This document shows, piece by piece, positions 43,270 through 52,804 of a stretch of 64,000 nucleotides of DNA (position 1 is its first letter; each line of letters begins with the position of its first letter). The notes below the pieces were generated by a model. That model was not told the DNA's origin. It saw only the letters and a program-made list of their open reading frames with translations, and searched no databases. Source of the stretch: UBA4951 sp963616935 (GTDB lineage: Bacteria > Bacillota_I > Bacilli_A > RFN20 > CAG-826); the NCBI GenBank assembly GCA_963616935.1, contig CAVEMS010000005.1, positions 62,001-126,000 of the forward strand. The letters are read 5' to 3'. The position numbers and the translations under genes were made by a program.

Positions 43270-44142
43270 TTATTCTTTGATGCCGCCTATCGAAACATTC
43301 GACATCAATGTCTTATTGCAGAAGACGAATAGCAATAGCGGCGGAAGCATCGATAATGCGCAAGCCGCATATAGCAAATCTGAACGGTTCTGATATAACG
43401 TCAAGTTCTTGAATTGATAGATCCCAACCGCCAAAGTAGGAAGTTTCGGAAGGTATATAAGCGCGGATGCATAGGAATTCCATTCAACGATCCAGCACAT
43501 CAAGAATAACGATCCGAACATCGGAAGCGCTTGAGGGAGCATCACACGGAAGAAAATCTGCCATGGATTGGCTCCATCCACTTGCGCCGCTTCGGCATAG
43601 GTCCAAGAAAGGGATTGGAAGAAGGCATAGAAGAATAAGAAGTAAATATTGAATCCACCTAGTGACGTAAGAATCATGAGATGGGTGTTCATCCAGCCGA
43701 GATTGTATAAGAGTTTATACATGCCATTCCCCGTTCCATATATCGGAAGGATCGTGACGGCCAAAACGAGGATATAGAGAATCTTATTCCCAGGGAATTT
43801 GTATTTGGCTGCGCAATAGGCGAATTGGCAGGTGACGAAGATGCATAAGAACGGACCAAGGAAGGAGAAATAAAGGCTATTGCCAATCATCCCCAAGAAA
43901 CTCGTGCCATTGGATTCGATGACTTCAAACACCTCGACGTAATTGCCTAATTGGAGGGATGAGAATCCGAATGGGTTCAAAGCGAAATCCCCGGCATTCC
44001 TGGCTCCGGAATAGAAGCACCAGAAGACGAGATAGACGTAACTAGCAGCGACCGCCAAGAAGAATATAAAAACAACAACGCGGAGAATGATCTCCGAAAC
44101 CGTCAAATGGCGGCTTTTCCAATAATGAAGCAATCCTCTCAT
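43270..44142 (-). CDS. carbohydrate ABC permease, MalG type
   Basis: A 290-residue permease with six membrane segments and the EAA loop (EAAQVDGANPWQIFFRVMLPQALP) that contacts the ATPase. The start at 44142 (MRGLLHYWKSRHL) overlaps the stop of the other permease (TAATG) and follows GGAGGTGGAA; the longer ORF upstream runs into that gene. Partner of the permease at 44142-45089. Confidence 0.92.
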   Translation of the reverse strand: MRGLLHYWKSRHLTVSEIILRVVVFIFFLAVAASYVYLVFWCFYSGARNAGDFALNPFGFSSLQLGNYVEVFEVIESNGTSFLGMIGNSLYFSFLGPFLCIFVTCQFAYCAAKYKFPGNKILYILVLAVTILPIYGTGNGMYKLLYNLGWMNTHLMILTSLGGFNIYFLFFYAFFQSLSWTYAEAAQVDGANPWQIFFRVMLPQALPMFGSLFLMCWIVEWNSYASALIYLPKLPTLAVGIYQFKNLTLYQNRSDLLYAACALSMLPPLLLFVFCNKTLMSNVSIGGIKE

Positions 44143-45089
44143 TAGAATTCCACCTCCTCTACATAACGATTCAAGAAGAAACGCGAAAGCACGGCAATCG
44201 CGCAACTAATGATTGTGAGCACGAGCCCAAGAGCCGAGGCGCGATATAAGTTAAGGTCCATGTCGGTTCCTGCGCTTTGGACTTTCATATAAAGCCAATT
44301 GCTTACGGTCTGGGTGCCGAATTTACCACCCGTCAAAAGGAATACCGATCCGGTTGCGCCGAAGATTCCGGCGAGATTGGTGGTTATAAGCATGACGAAC
44401 GTCGGCCAAATGATCGGGATGATAATCTGGAATAACTCCCTCACCCAGCCGCATCCATCGATTCTCGCCGATTCGAGGACGGCCGTCGGAATTCTGCTAA
44501 ACGCGCCACCCCAAAGAATGAGGTTAGAAGGGATGCCAAGCCACACGACGTTAAGAAGTATCATCATATTGGAGAATGTCGAATCAGATAGCGGCGACTT
44601 AAGCACATAATCGAGATTGAAGAGATTCGTCAATAAATTCGATAGACCCTCCGAATTCATGAGCTCGATATAGAAGAACGAAGTGACGACGCTTGAGATG
44701 ATGGAAGGAAGATAGAAGAGAATTCGGAAGGCCCGATATCCTAGAATCTGTTTGTAGATAACGTAGGAAACAATAAGCCCGACGAAGAATAGCGCAATCT
44801 GAACGCCGAAGGTCAAGAAGGTGTTCTTGAAGGCGATCTGCAAATTATCGACGTCGCTCGTGCTTCCTTCCGTTATCCTTTTCCATACCCAAACGAAATT
44901 GTCTAATGTCCAGGTGAGTTGCCCGTTTTTCGGACGTTGAAAAGCCATTAGGAAGGAGTTGAAGTTAACGTAAACATAGAAGACCAAGAAAGAGACAATT
45001 GGGATAATGATGCAATAGACGATGAAAAGATTCTCTTGCCAGGTATTCCTTTTCTTTTTCTTGATGCCGCGAAGTGCCATCTCGCTCAT
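44142..45089 (-). CDS. carbohydrate ABC permease, MalF/UgpA type
   Basis: A 315-residue permease: charged N-terminus RGIKKKKRNTWQENLF, six membrane segments, EAA loop ESARIDGCGWVRELFQIIIPIIWP, and a C-terminal SRFFLNRYVEEVEF. The ATG overlaps the upstream lipoprotein stop by 4 bases (ATGA). No ATPase gene follows; the importer may use a shared MsmX-type ATPase elsewhere, or the one at 53256-53978. Confidence 0.92.
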   Translation of the reverse strand: MSEMALRGIKKKKRNTWQENLFIVYCIIIPIVSFLVFYVYVNFNSFLMAFQRPKNGQLTWTLDNFVWVWKRITEGSTSDVDNLQIAFKNTFLTFGVQIALFFVGLIVSYVIYKQILGYRAFRILFYLPSIISSVVTSFFYIELMNSEGLSNLLTNLFNLDYVLKSPLSDSTFSNMMILLNVVWLGIPSNLILWGGAFSRIPTAVLESARIDGCGWVRELFQIIIPIIWPTFVMLITTNLAGIFGATGSVFLLTGGKFGTQTVSNWLYMKVQSAGTDMDLNLYRASALGLVLTIISCAIAVLSRFFLNRYVEEVEF

Positions 45090-46846
45090 AGGCTTTCCTC
45101 GAAAGCGATGCTTTCAATATACACGTGACCGACGAAATTGCTGAAGACGTCGCAAGTCGAGAAATTCATCTCGAGCCCGCTTTGTGAGAAATCCATGTCT
45201 TGGAGGCCAGAGAAAGTGTGCGAATAGGTGTTTCCGGTTCCTTGCTTTCCAGTCTGAATCCAAGCGGTGCCCAAACGGCCTCTTTCCGATTCGTCTATAT
45301 CGATGTATTTATAGGCGTAAATATCGTATGAGCACATATATTCATAGCCGGAGTAAACATATCCTTCGAAAGAGGTTGTGAAGGTGATCGTCACCTTATC
45401 CATACCCTTCTCCTTCTCAGCTTGCATCTTCTCTTTTCTTATATAAGCGAGGAAAGAATTATTCGTCGCCGATCCTAAGTAATCAAGACGATAGCCTTTC
45501 CCTTCTACGTAAGATATATTCGAGTCCCCTTCCACCAAATATGAGGATGGATCGTCTTCGTTATAACGGGTGAGGAGGTTGAAGCGCATCGGGAAGGAAT
45601 AGAAGGCTTCTTCGCTTGTTTCGTCGTCTCCTTTTTGATGTTTGATTTTGAATGACACTCCATTAGTGAGAACGCCACTCGCCGCTTCCCCTTCTTCGTC
45701 CGTCAAAGTCATTTTGAAGGTAGCTAAGCGCTCAAAATCGAAATTATCCCCGCAAATCGCCTTCGCTTTCTCTGTTTTGCTACCTAATTCGAAAGAGAAC
45801 ATCCTCTCTTCATTCTCATATGATCCAAGTTGCAAGACAATCGATCTAGCGCCCTTGGAGATAAGGTAAGAGGCGTCGGCGGCCGATATTTTGCCGACGA
45901 TGCTATCTTCGCTTTCCTCACTATGAACAAGATGATCGTAATGGGAATCCTCGATGCACGGAATCGCCTTATCGCCTTTGCTAAAGGAGAAGAAATTGGC
46001 CGACAAATATGATTTATGGCAAGAGGAGCAAACACCCGAATCGTCAAAGGAATGGGCTTTCTTGCCTTCCGATCCGCCCTCAATCTTCGTTAATCCACAC
46101 TCCAAACAGGCGCGCTCGTTATAGGAAGGATGCTCGCAAGTGGCATCGAATTGCTTTATGGTCACGAAATTATGGCTTAGCTTAGCGACGATGTTATCCA
46201 TATAGGTTTCGTTGCATCTAGAGCAAACATGGCTCGTGTAGCCATCCTTCACGCAAGTCGGTGCGACGACCTTATCCGATCCGGCTACTGGCTCATGTCC
46301 AAGCGGCTCGCTATAGGAGACGACATAATCCTTATCACACGTCGTGCAGTGTTTTGTTGTCTTCCCGTAATGCGTGCATGTGGCAGCCAAGACGACCGTT
46401 TTGCTTTCATCGAAGGAATGCTCACCGGCTGGAACGTATTCTTTATAGGAAGAGGAGCAACGGGAGCAATCGAATTCCGTGTATCCGACGTGATCGCAAG
46501 TGGCCGTAACCGTGGTGCCATTTTTATAATCATGCCCTAGCGCAGCGACGTAAGATCCTTTGGTCACGTTATCGCAACGGGAGCAACGATAGACTGAATA
46601 GCCTCTTTCTTCGCAAGTCGCGTCGACCACTCTTGTGAGTTTGTCGTCATGAGCTTCGGTGGCGGCGACTTTCGTCCCGCATTCCAAGCACGTGCGGTCT
46701 TCGCAAGGATAGGTGTTTTTCCCAAAGACATGGACATGCGAAGCGCTTGAAGCGCTATCCGGCGCCTTCGTGTTGCATCCCATGAGGATGAGCCCGCTAC
46801 CAAGCAAGACGATGGTCATTTTGCATAGCTTTTTGAAAGTCTTCAT
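45086..46846 (-). CDS. lipoprotein with Cys-pair repeats
   Basis: A 586-residue lipoprotein (lipobox LILMGC, Cys24). Residues ~36-280 hold five full repeats of about 40 residues flanked by partial ones: ATC-x3-GY-x4-C-x2-C followed by LGH (e.g. ATCEERGYSVYRCSRC, PTCVKDGYTSHVCSRC). The remaining ~300 residues are beta-rich. Such repeats occur on surface proteins of Firmicutes, and the Cys pairs may bind metal or form disulfides. The gene is stop-start overlapped with both neighbours. I cannot name an enzyme activity. Confidence 0.65.
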   Translation of the reverse strand: MKTFKKLCKMTIVLLGSGLILMGCNTKAPDSASSASHVHVFGKNTYPCEDRTCLECGTKVAATEAHDDKLTRVVDATCEERGYSVYRCSRCDNVTKGSYVAALGHDYKNGTTVTATCDHVGYTEFDCSRCSSSYKEYVPAGEHSFDESKTVVLAATCTHYGKTTKHCTTCDKDYVVSYSEPLGHEPVAGSDKVVAPTCVKDGYTSHVCSRCNETYMDNIVAKLSHNFVTIKQFDATCEHPSYNERACLECGLTKIEGGSEGKKAHSFDDSGVCSSCHKSYLSANFFSFSKGDKAIPCIEDSHYDHLVHSEESEDSIVGKISAADASYLISKGARSIVLQLGSYENEERMFSFELGSKTEKAKAICGDNFDFERLATFKMTLTDEEGEAASGVLTNGVSFKIKHQKGDDETSEEAFYSFPMRFNLLTRYNEDDPSSYLVEGDSNISYVEGKGYRLDYLGSATNNSFLAYIRKEKMQAEKEKGMDKVTITFTTSFEGYVYSGYEYMCSYDIYAYKYIDIDESERGRLGTAWIQTGKQGTGNTYSHTFSGLQDMDFSQSGLEMNFSTCDVFSNFVGHVYIESIAFEESL

Positions 46847-48717
46847 GCTTCCTCCTTTTCGCCGCCATTCACGAAGCGGCCGTTTTTATAGATCGGATGG
46901 ATTTTGTATTCATCGCTTTCGACGAAATCGACGTAACGTTCGATGGTGAAGGTTTCGCGAGCCCTCGTCTCACCTGATATTTTAGCCATATGGATGAATT
47001 CTTCTTTGATTTCTTTTTTCTTATCCTCGCCGCCATTTGGATAATAGGCGTCGAAATTAAGATACAAAGTGTTTAACGGAGTGGTCATAACACCGGACAG
47101 CCTCTTAACGAATTTAGCCTTGCTCGCTTCGTCCAAATTCGAAGAAATAATGGCATTTCGCCCTTCTTTTAGGATATCTAACCCATTCAAAACGAGATCC
47201 TTTGGCAAAACGGCTGGATAATTCTCATTGCCCCAAGTGCCCAAACGAATGTCTTCCCCCTTATCGAATAGATAGACGAATCTATCGTGGAGCAAGGAAA
47301 TGAACGAAGACACATAGTTGGCAGCTGGGCCGTAATAGGCGGAGAAATATTCCTTAAGCAATTCCTTCTCGTCGAGTTCCATATCCCACATCAAGCGGTC
47401 ATAGACATAGCTTCTGGCATCCGCTTGCCAATTCCTTTCGGCATCATGCGTGCCTTGCATCAAAAGGTATTCGATCCCATAGTCATGGAATCCGCGGACA
47501 TTCTCTTTGATGGTATGGAAGGTATCGTAATAAGCGTAATAATTCGCATAATCGATGTCATATCCCCAAAACCAGAAACGTTTGGCGATGACTCTCCACT
47601 CCCGCATGCACTTCGATACTTCTGGAAGTTGCTTTGGCGAGAAATAGGAATAGAAGGAATTCGAGAATAAAGCGAGTTGAATCACCATCCCATCGTCAGC
47701 AACGACCGATGGATCAAGTGGGACGATTCTCCCATCTTCTTCCTTAACCGGAGCATCTTTCGCATAGGCATAGGCGAAAGTCACCAAATGTATTTCGCGG
47801 CCAAGAGCCGAGAACGCCCATTTACGAAGCTCTCTAACTATGGCGTTGCAGAAACGGATGAGGAGTCCGCTTCGCTTGTATTTCTTCTCAAGGAGGCGGT
47901 TATGTTCATCGTCGAAATATTCGTCTCCGTCTTCTTGCGTCAAGGAGAAATAAGAGCAATCCGGATGGGAAATGATGTCCTTTTTCATTTCCTCGATGAC
48001 GATTTTGGCTACGCTCACGGGAAGAGAATCGTCTAACGATCCATCTTCGTCTTTGATTCCGCTAGTGATATCGATCGTCATCATCTTCTTATCGCCGGAG
48101 TTGATCTCTTGGAAGAATTCCGGATGGTCTTTGCCATAGATTTCGTATGGGCAATAGTAATGGAAGTTGTGTGAGATGTTTCTGGCATACACCGGAGCGA
48201 GGCCGCCATGTTTCTCGTCTATTTTCGTATAGACGTCGAGAACGCGATTCTTGACCATCTCATCAAGTTTCGGCGAAACGTACCCTTCTTCCCAACGGTC
48301 ATCGTAGCACTTGCCGCATAGATAACTCCTCATCGCAAAAGGAGGGTTCATGACTCTCGCTTTAGGCATCGGTATCGAAGCTAAAGAAGGAATATATTCC
48401 TCGTCTTCATGATAGAAACGACAACCGACGTCGTCTTGAAGGTAGGTAATTACGCTATATAGGAGGCCGCGTGTGCTCTTGGATAAGAAGATGGCCTTCT
48501 CTCCTTCCGGCAAATAGACGAAGCCGTCTTGCTTGGTGATTTTATTAGCTTCATTTAAATATTGAGGGGCATCCTTCGCCAAAGCCAAGACGAATTCCTT
48601 GCCACCCCTTTCGTAATGCAAGGAAGGCATCGCCTTAGATAGATAGCGTTCCAAAAGCTCCTTCGCATGTTGCAAACAAGAGTCATTCGATGTGATGGAG
48701 ATAAGCAAGCGGTCCAT
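46843..48717 (-). CDS. DUF4838 protein, cytoplasmic (glycoside hydrolase-like)
   Basis: The 624-residue protein shows the DUF4838 arrangement: an N-terminal alpha-glucuronidase-like domain (GFVYLPEGEKAIFLSKSTRGLLYSVITYLQ), a catalytic-like barrel (SYFSLTQEDGDEYFDDEH; FGY- and RFWFWGYDIDYANYYAYY), and FFSAYYGPAANYVSSF. A homologous but secreted protein is at 57884. This one has no signal peptide, so it may act on imported sugars, an acidic-sugar (glucuronic acid) link being possible. The start follows AAGGAC. Confidence 0.72.
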   Translation of the reverse strand: MDRLLISITSNDSCLQHAKELLERYLSKAMPSLHYERGGKEFVLALAKDAPQYLNEANKITKQDGFVYLPEGEKAIFLSKSTRGLLYSVITYLQDDVGCRFYHEDEEYIPSLASIPMPKARVMNPPFAMRSYLCGKCYDDRWEEGYVSPKLDEMVKNRVLDVYTKIDEKHGGLAPVYARNISHNFHYYCPYEIYGKDHPEFFQEINSGDKKMMTIDITSGIKDEDGSLDDSLPVSVAKIVIEEMKKDIISHPDCSYFSLTQEDGDEYFDDEHNRLLEKKYKRSGLLIRFCNAIVRELRKWAFSALGREIHLVTFAYAYAKDAPVKEEDGRIVPLDPSVVADDGMVIQLALFSNSFYSYFSPKQLPEVSKCMREWRVIAKRFWFWGYDIDYANYYAYYDTFHTIKENVRGFHDYGIEYLLMQGTHDAERNWQADARSYVYDRLMWDMELDEKELLKEYFSAYYGPAANYVSSFISLLHDRFVYLFDKGEDIRLGTWGNENYPAVLPKDLVLNGLDILKEGRNAIISSNLDEASKAKFVKRLSGVMTTPLNTLYLNFDAYYPNGGEDKKKEIKEEFIHMAKISGETRARETFTIERYVDFVESDEYKIHPIYKNGRFVNGGEKEEA

Positions 48718-48729
48718 TTGTGTCCTTTT

Positions 48730-50433
48730 CTATTCGGTGAAGGTGATGCTATGGATATAGGCGGCCGAATCGCGGAATTGCTGCAAATGCGTGAAGTGGA
48801 TGCCAAACCATATGTAATAGGTGCCGACACTATCCCAATTGGCGCCGAATTTGCTAGCCAAATCGAAGCTCGCTTTATATGTCGTTATGGTCTTGTCGCC
48901 ATTCGTGAAGCTTCCTTGTTCATAGCTTCCGACCACACCGTTTTCGACTAATGCGTTAAAGCCGGTAGACGTCCATGGCGCGAAGGAGAAAAGGGTATCC
49001 GCGATATTGCTCGTAGATCCGTCAAATGGCTCGGATATCTCAATCGTCACTTTGGAACGTCCTTGCTCACGATAGAAGCTAAGCGCCGAAGCCGATAAGG
49101 TCATTCTGATGCAAGAAGCCCCTGCCGTTTTCGGCGTCAAAACATATCCCAAATCCTTTTGATAGGAAACATTCGTGATAAACGAGTCCGAATCGCCAAT
49201 CAAAACGGTGGCTGGGCGAGGATCAGCAGGCGCGTGTGTCACGGCTTTATCGATAGTGATAAACGCCGAATACACTTCCGTCGTGTCCTTTCCTTCGGTG
49301 ACGAAGGTGCTATTGCTTTCGTAGTTGAAATAAAGATAGATGTTCCCATCGCACGCTTCATCCTCGATATCGGAACGCTCGATTTTGATATAGGAACGAT
49401 AGTCATCGCTGCCATCGTCTCCAAGGCTATCGGGAGCGAAATAAGCGTTTGTGTACCATTTGACGCGACCCGTTTCGTTTCTCGTCTCCATGCTCATCGT
49501 CGTGCGCATCGGGTTGCCATTCGCTTGATCGTAGCCGAATGAATAGCCATTTCCGAACGAAAGCTCCAATGTGTCTCCATGCTTTTCGAATAAAGACAAG
49601 AGATACGCTTTACGAATGGCCACTTCGGAGACCTTTTTGCCCGCTACCGCGCTTATCTTCCAGCCTTTTGCGGTCTCGTTATAAGTCACATCGGCCGTTT
49701 CATTGGTTTGATGGATCGCCAAAGTCTCTTCGCTCTTATGGCAATGGACGCACTCGCCATCTTGGAATTCGTGATCATACGCAATCACGTCGACCGCGGT
49801 ATTCTTCTTAATGCCTTCGATCTTATAAACGCCTTTGTCGTTTGGAGTGAGAACCGTGTCTTTGATCTTCGCGACAAAACAATGGCTATGGAAATAGGTA
49901 TGGCGTTTGTCCACGCTTTCGTTTGCGCTCAAGGAGAAATAGACGTCTTCCCCTTTGACGAAAGACTCTGGGGTTTCCGCTAAAACATTCCCCTCGCTAT
50001 CGCAATACGAAAGAGAGATCATGCTTATCCCGGTAAATGAGACGTGGTAAGTGGCTATTACGCCTTCAATCACTATGTTGCTGTTCCTAGCCATCAAGAA
50101 AGAATAGGTTCCATCGCTTGATTTGAGTTGGAAATCATTAAGATAGACCCTGATTGTGTAATTATCCGGCCCAACGACTTTGAATGAGACAACAGTGTCT
50201 TCCTCATATTCGTTTAGCAATGGATTGCCGTCCATATCGGAAATCGATATCAAAGGATCATCGTTGGTTATGGAAAGAGAATATTTCGCTTTGACGACGC
50301 TCGAGGGGGAAGAATCGCTCGTCGAGGAAGGAGAAGACGATGATACATCGTTATCGACATGGTCGGTAGCGCAAGCGCTTAAGAGCAAAGATGCGGCAAG
50401 TAGCAATACGGACGACGTTTTCTTTCCTTTCAT
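48730..50433 (-). CDS. surface lipoprotein, unknown function
   Basis: A 567-residue lipoprotein (lipobox LLSAC, Cys20), then a Ser-rich linker (SSSSPSSTSDSSPSS) and beta-rich modules of about 60-90 residues. One Cys pair motif DGECVHCHKSEE near residue 225 resembles the repeat units of the neighbour at 45086. The C-terminal ~150 residues read like a carbohydrate-binding module. It is the first gene of the glycan operon, behind the cre-like site. The start follows GGGAGAGGG. Confidence 0.65.
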   Translation of the reverse strand: MKGKKTSSVLLLAASLLLSACATDHVDNDVSSSSPSSTSDSSPSSVVKAKYSLSITNDDPLISISDMDGNPLLNEYEEDTVVSFKVVGPDNYTIRVYLNDFQLKSSDGTYSFLMARNSNIVIEGVIATYHVSFTGISMISLSYCDSEGNVLAETPESFVKGEDVYFSLSANESVDKRHTYFHSHCFVAKIKDTVLTPNDKGVYKIEGIKKNTAVDVIAYDHEFQDGECVHCHKSEETLAIHQTNETADVTYNETAKGWKISAVAGKKVSEVAIRKAYLLSLFEKHGDTLELSFGNGYSFGYDQANGNPMRTTMSMETRNETGRVKWYTNAYFAPDSLGDDGSDDYRSYIKIERSDIEDEACDGNIYLYFNYESNSTFVTEGKDTTEVYSAFITIDKAVTHAPADPRPATVLIGDSDSFITNVSYQKDLGYVLTPKTAGASCIRMTLSASALSFYREQGRSKVTIEISEPFDGSTSNIADTLFSFAPWTSTGFNALVENGVVGSYEQGSFTNGDKTITTYKASFDLASKFGANWDSVGTYYIWFGIHFTHLQQFRDSAAYIHSITFTE

Positions 50434-50497
50434 ATTTCCCTCTCCCTAGTGAATACGCAAAAAGATTTATCTTTTTTCTGGACGGATTCATTATCTT

Positions 50498-50511
50498 TCA
50501 AAGCGCTTTCA
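50498..50511. promoter_or_regulatory. CcpA cre-like site
   Basis: TCAAAGCGCTTTCA matches the cre consensus TGWNANCGNTNWCA at all but one position when read on the minus strand (TGAAAGCGCTTTGA). It lies between the AraC gene and the divergent glycan operon, just upstream of a GATAAT-like -10 for the minus-strand genes, so CcpA would repress the operon on preferred sugars. Confidence 0.65.
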
Positions 50512-50514
50512 TTG

Positions 50515-50539
50515 CTTATAGAATGTAGTTCGCTATAAG
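50515..50539. promoter_or_regulatory. inverted repeat, candidate AraC-regulator site
   Basis: CTTATAG and CTATAAG (perfect 7-bp arms, 18 bp centre to centre) stand next to the cre site and upstream of the AraC gene. Such spacing suits a dimeric activator. The assignment to the AraC protein is inference. Confidence 0.45.
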
Positions 50540-50611
50540 TGCTAAATAGTCATTTTTCTTTGCAATTATCTTCTTCTTAGTTTGTTTTTATCTCGTATAA
50601 TATGGCCATAG

Positions 50612-51409
50612 ATGAGTCAAACGATTCGCGAATATCAGAACATACCAATCCCTTTCCACACCATGATCAATCTTGATGTCGACGTGGAGAGCCATCGTCA
50701 TCAATATGTCGAAATCTTTTTAATGACCAAAGGATCGATAGAGCACTCGATAGGTAACGAAACCGAAAGAGTCGAGATAGGCGATCTTCGCATCATCTTC
50801 CCAGGAACCATCCACTCCTTCAGATCCTTAGGAAAGGATAGTCTCCACCGCGACTATTTGATAAGACCGGACATATATGAAGAAGCGAAAAACGCCGTCA
50901 ATAAGTCCTTCTTCGACAAGATGGAGAAAGTCGGCTATGCCAAGGCCCATCTAGACGCCCAAGAGATCATGTTCCTAGAAGGAAGGATGTCTTTCTTCTT
51001 GGCCCTCACTGACATCGAAAAGAGAAAATCAATGGAGAAGATCATCACCATGTATCTTCTTTCCTTGCTATACGCCGATGCGCCAATCAAGGTCAAGACG
51101 AGCCCATTTGAGCAAATCACGATCGAGGCGATAGCCGAATACTTCAATAAGCCGGACGCTTACGAAAAGATACGCCAAGCCACCGGTTATAATGAGAAGT
51201 ACTTCTGCCAGAAATTCCGTTCCTGCTTCGGCATGAATTTCGTGGCCTATATAACCCGTAAGAGGATGGATTACGCCAATTACCTTTTGAAATCAACTTC
51301 GATGACGATCGAAGCGATCGCCAACGAAATCGGGATCGAATCGGTCTCCCATTTCCATAAGCTATATACTAAGCAATTCCATACCACGCCCGGAAAAGGT
51401 AGAAAATAG
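50612..51409 (+). CDS. AraC-family transcriptional regulator
   Basis: A 265-residue regulator: an N-terminal cupin (about residues 20-100, HRHQYVEIFLMTKGSIEHSIG) for sugar sensing and a C-terminal double HTH (~170-265) with TGYNEKYFCQKFRSCFGMNFVAYITRKRMDYANYLLKSTSMTIEAIANEIG and the end GIESVSHFHKLYTKQFHTTPGKGRK. It is divergent from the glycan operon and most likely activates it. A TATAAT lies 10 bp before the ATG with no ribosome binding site, so the message is probably leaderless. Confidence 0.92.
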   Translation: MSQTIREYQNIPIPFHTMINLDVDVESHRHQYVEIFLMTKGSIEHSIGNETERVEIGDLRIIFPGTIHSFRSLGKDSLHRDYLIRPDIYEEAKNAVNKSFFDKMEKVGYAKAHLDAQEIMFLEGRMSFFLALTDIEKRKSMEKIITMYLLSLLYADAPIKVKTSPFEQITIEAIAEYFNKPDAYEKIRQATGYNEKYFCQKFRSCFGMNFVAYITRKRMDYANYLLKSTSMTIEAIANEIGIESVSHFHKLYTKQFHTTPGKGRK

Positions 51410-51413
51410 CCGT

Positions 51414-52241
51414 CTATTCCTTCTTCTTTCTATGTATGCCCCGATCATAGAGTTCGGGGTAATTTTCTTTGTTGATGTACTTGTCCAAGAAATGCGTTTC
51501 ATATAGGAAGAAAGCCAATAGCAGAAGCGATGAAAAGAGCAAAAAGACCAAGATAACAAGATATTTGACGACCAAATCCGGAATCATCTCGAATAAATAA
51601 GGAGCCAAGAAAAGAGCCAAAGGAACGAGGCTAAAAACAAACGTCTTAAGATACATTCTCGCCCCAAGGCTAAAGGTTTGGCCGATCTTCGTTTTGTATG
51701 TTGCAATGACCGGGAAAGCAAACAAGAAAGACGGATAAACGATCAATGCGAATAGTCCAAGCGGTATATTCCAAATGAAATCTTCAGGGTGAAGAAGACG
51801 GAAAATGTAGGTTCCCGAGAAAAATAGACCAATTAAAAAGGCGTTTAATGCGGATTGCCAACCATTTTGTTTGATGCCGAGTTTAAGATCCTCGAAGAAG
51901 AAAACCGGCTCCAAGTAACATAAACGTTTGATTATCCTTAATGCTCCACCGACGCCAAAGCCGAATATAAGGGTGGCTACCGGATTCAAAGCCAAAAATA
52001 TGTAACGAGGAAAAACAGTATCCTCACTGCCGCTTCTTTCCAAAGCGATGATCCAAGCGTCGCTAAAGAAATGGAGAGCCAAGAAGGGAAGGGCGAAAAG
52101 AATCAAGACGAGAGAAACTCCGATAAGTTTTCGATATTCATTCTTCAATATGTCCCAAAACAAAACGGGCCTCGAGGAAGGGAGGTTCTCGGCCAAGAAA
52201 TCGTCTTTCTTCGGTTTTCTTTGGAATAGCCTTTTCTTCAT
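51414..52241 (-). CDS. multi-pass membrane protein of the small ABC operon
   Basis: A 275-residue protein with about six membrane segments: after a basic N-terminus RLFQRKPKKDD, hydrophobic stretches near residues 38-60, 85-105, 125-150, 155-180, 205-225 and 230-252, ending in a basic helix. It resembles the YesL/DUF624 type proteins that accompany sugar uptake genes, but I cannot confirm that. It overlaps the upstream gene by 4 bp and is the last of four coupled genes. Confidence 0.6.
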   Translation of the reverse strand: MKKRLFQRKPKKDDFLAENLPSSRPVLFWDILKNEYRKLIGVSLVLILFALPFLALHFFSDAWIIALERSGSEDTVFPRYIFLALNPVATLIFGFGVGGALRIIKRLCYLEPVFFFEDLKLGIKQNGWQSALNAFLIGLFFSGTYIFRLLHPEDFIWNIPLGLFALIVYPSFLFAFPVIATYKTKIGQTFSLGARMYLKTFVFSLVPLALFLAPYLFEMIPDLVVKYLVILVFLLFSSLLLLAFFLYETHFLDKYINKENYPELYDRGIHRKKKE

Positions 52242-52804
52242 AAGAAAGCCCCTACCACCCTAAGCGCGCCGTCTAGTTCGCTTCCATTTAACTTCCCTAG
52301 ATGCAACGAAGTCTTTGCGAAACAAGCGTAATAAGCCTCATTCTTCTCATTAGAGAAACCATGCGGCGAAATGGCGATGCCATATATGCCGCCATCAGAA
52401 GAATAATATGTGCGTCCATCCCCATATATCTCATTCATCTTCGTTTCTTCTAATGGAAGCATCAAGGAAGCGCAGTTTATCTCCTCTAATTTGGAAAGAG
52501 AGACGAAGAAGAGATCCGCTTCAACAGCGCCATAAGTGCCTAGAATCTGAGAGAAATAGCTATCGTTAGGCGACACATAACGATAATTCAGTTCTTTAAG
52601 ATAATCGGGTTTGATTGAGACTAAATAGTTATCGAGTTCTTGATGATTATAGGACTCGCTTACTAGCAATATATCGACCTTCTCCTCTTCCTTCGTTTTC
52701 CCTAGATACACGCCGGCGATAGAGACGGATAAAACGGAAATCACTGCAAAAACCGCATATATCACCCAGTTGCGGGACAAATAAGAACGAATTTTCTCTT
52801 TCAC
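52238..52804 (-). CDS. membrane-anchored extracellular protein, solute-binding-like
   Basis: A 188-residue protein with one N-terminal membrane segment (residues ~15-35, IYAVFAVISVLSVSIAGVYLG) and an outside domain with short alternating beta and alpha stretches (VDILLVSESYNHQELDNYL; GAVEADLFFVSLSKLEEI; GGIYGIAISPHGF). It looks like half of a periplasmic binding fold: a complete binding protein would be twice as long. The GTG start at 52804 overlaps the previous stop (GTGA). Confidence 0.55.
   Translation of the reverse strand: MKEKIRSYLSRNWVIYAVFAVISVLSVSIAGVYLGKTKEEEKVDILLVSESYNHQELDNYLVSIKPDYLKELNYRYVSPNDSYFSQILGTYGAVEADLFFVSLSKLEEINCASLMLPLEETKMNEIYGDGRTYYSSDGGIYGIAISPHGFSNEKNEAYYACFAKTSLHLGKLNGSELDGALRVVGAFL

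Noticed and set aside
43270..44205. longer start for the MalG-type permease (44205)
   Set aside because: The extra 21 residues are coded inside the partner permease; the ATG at 44142 overlaps that gene's stop and has GGAGGTGG before it.
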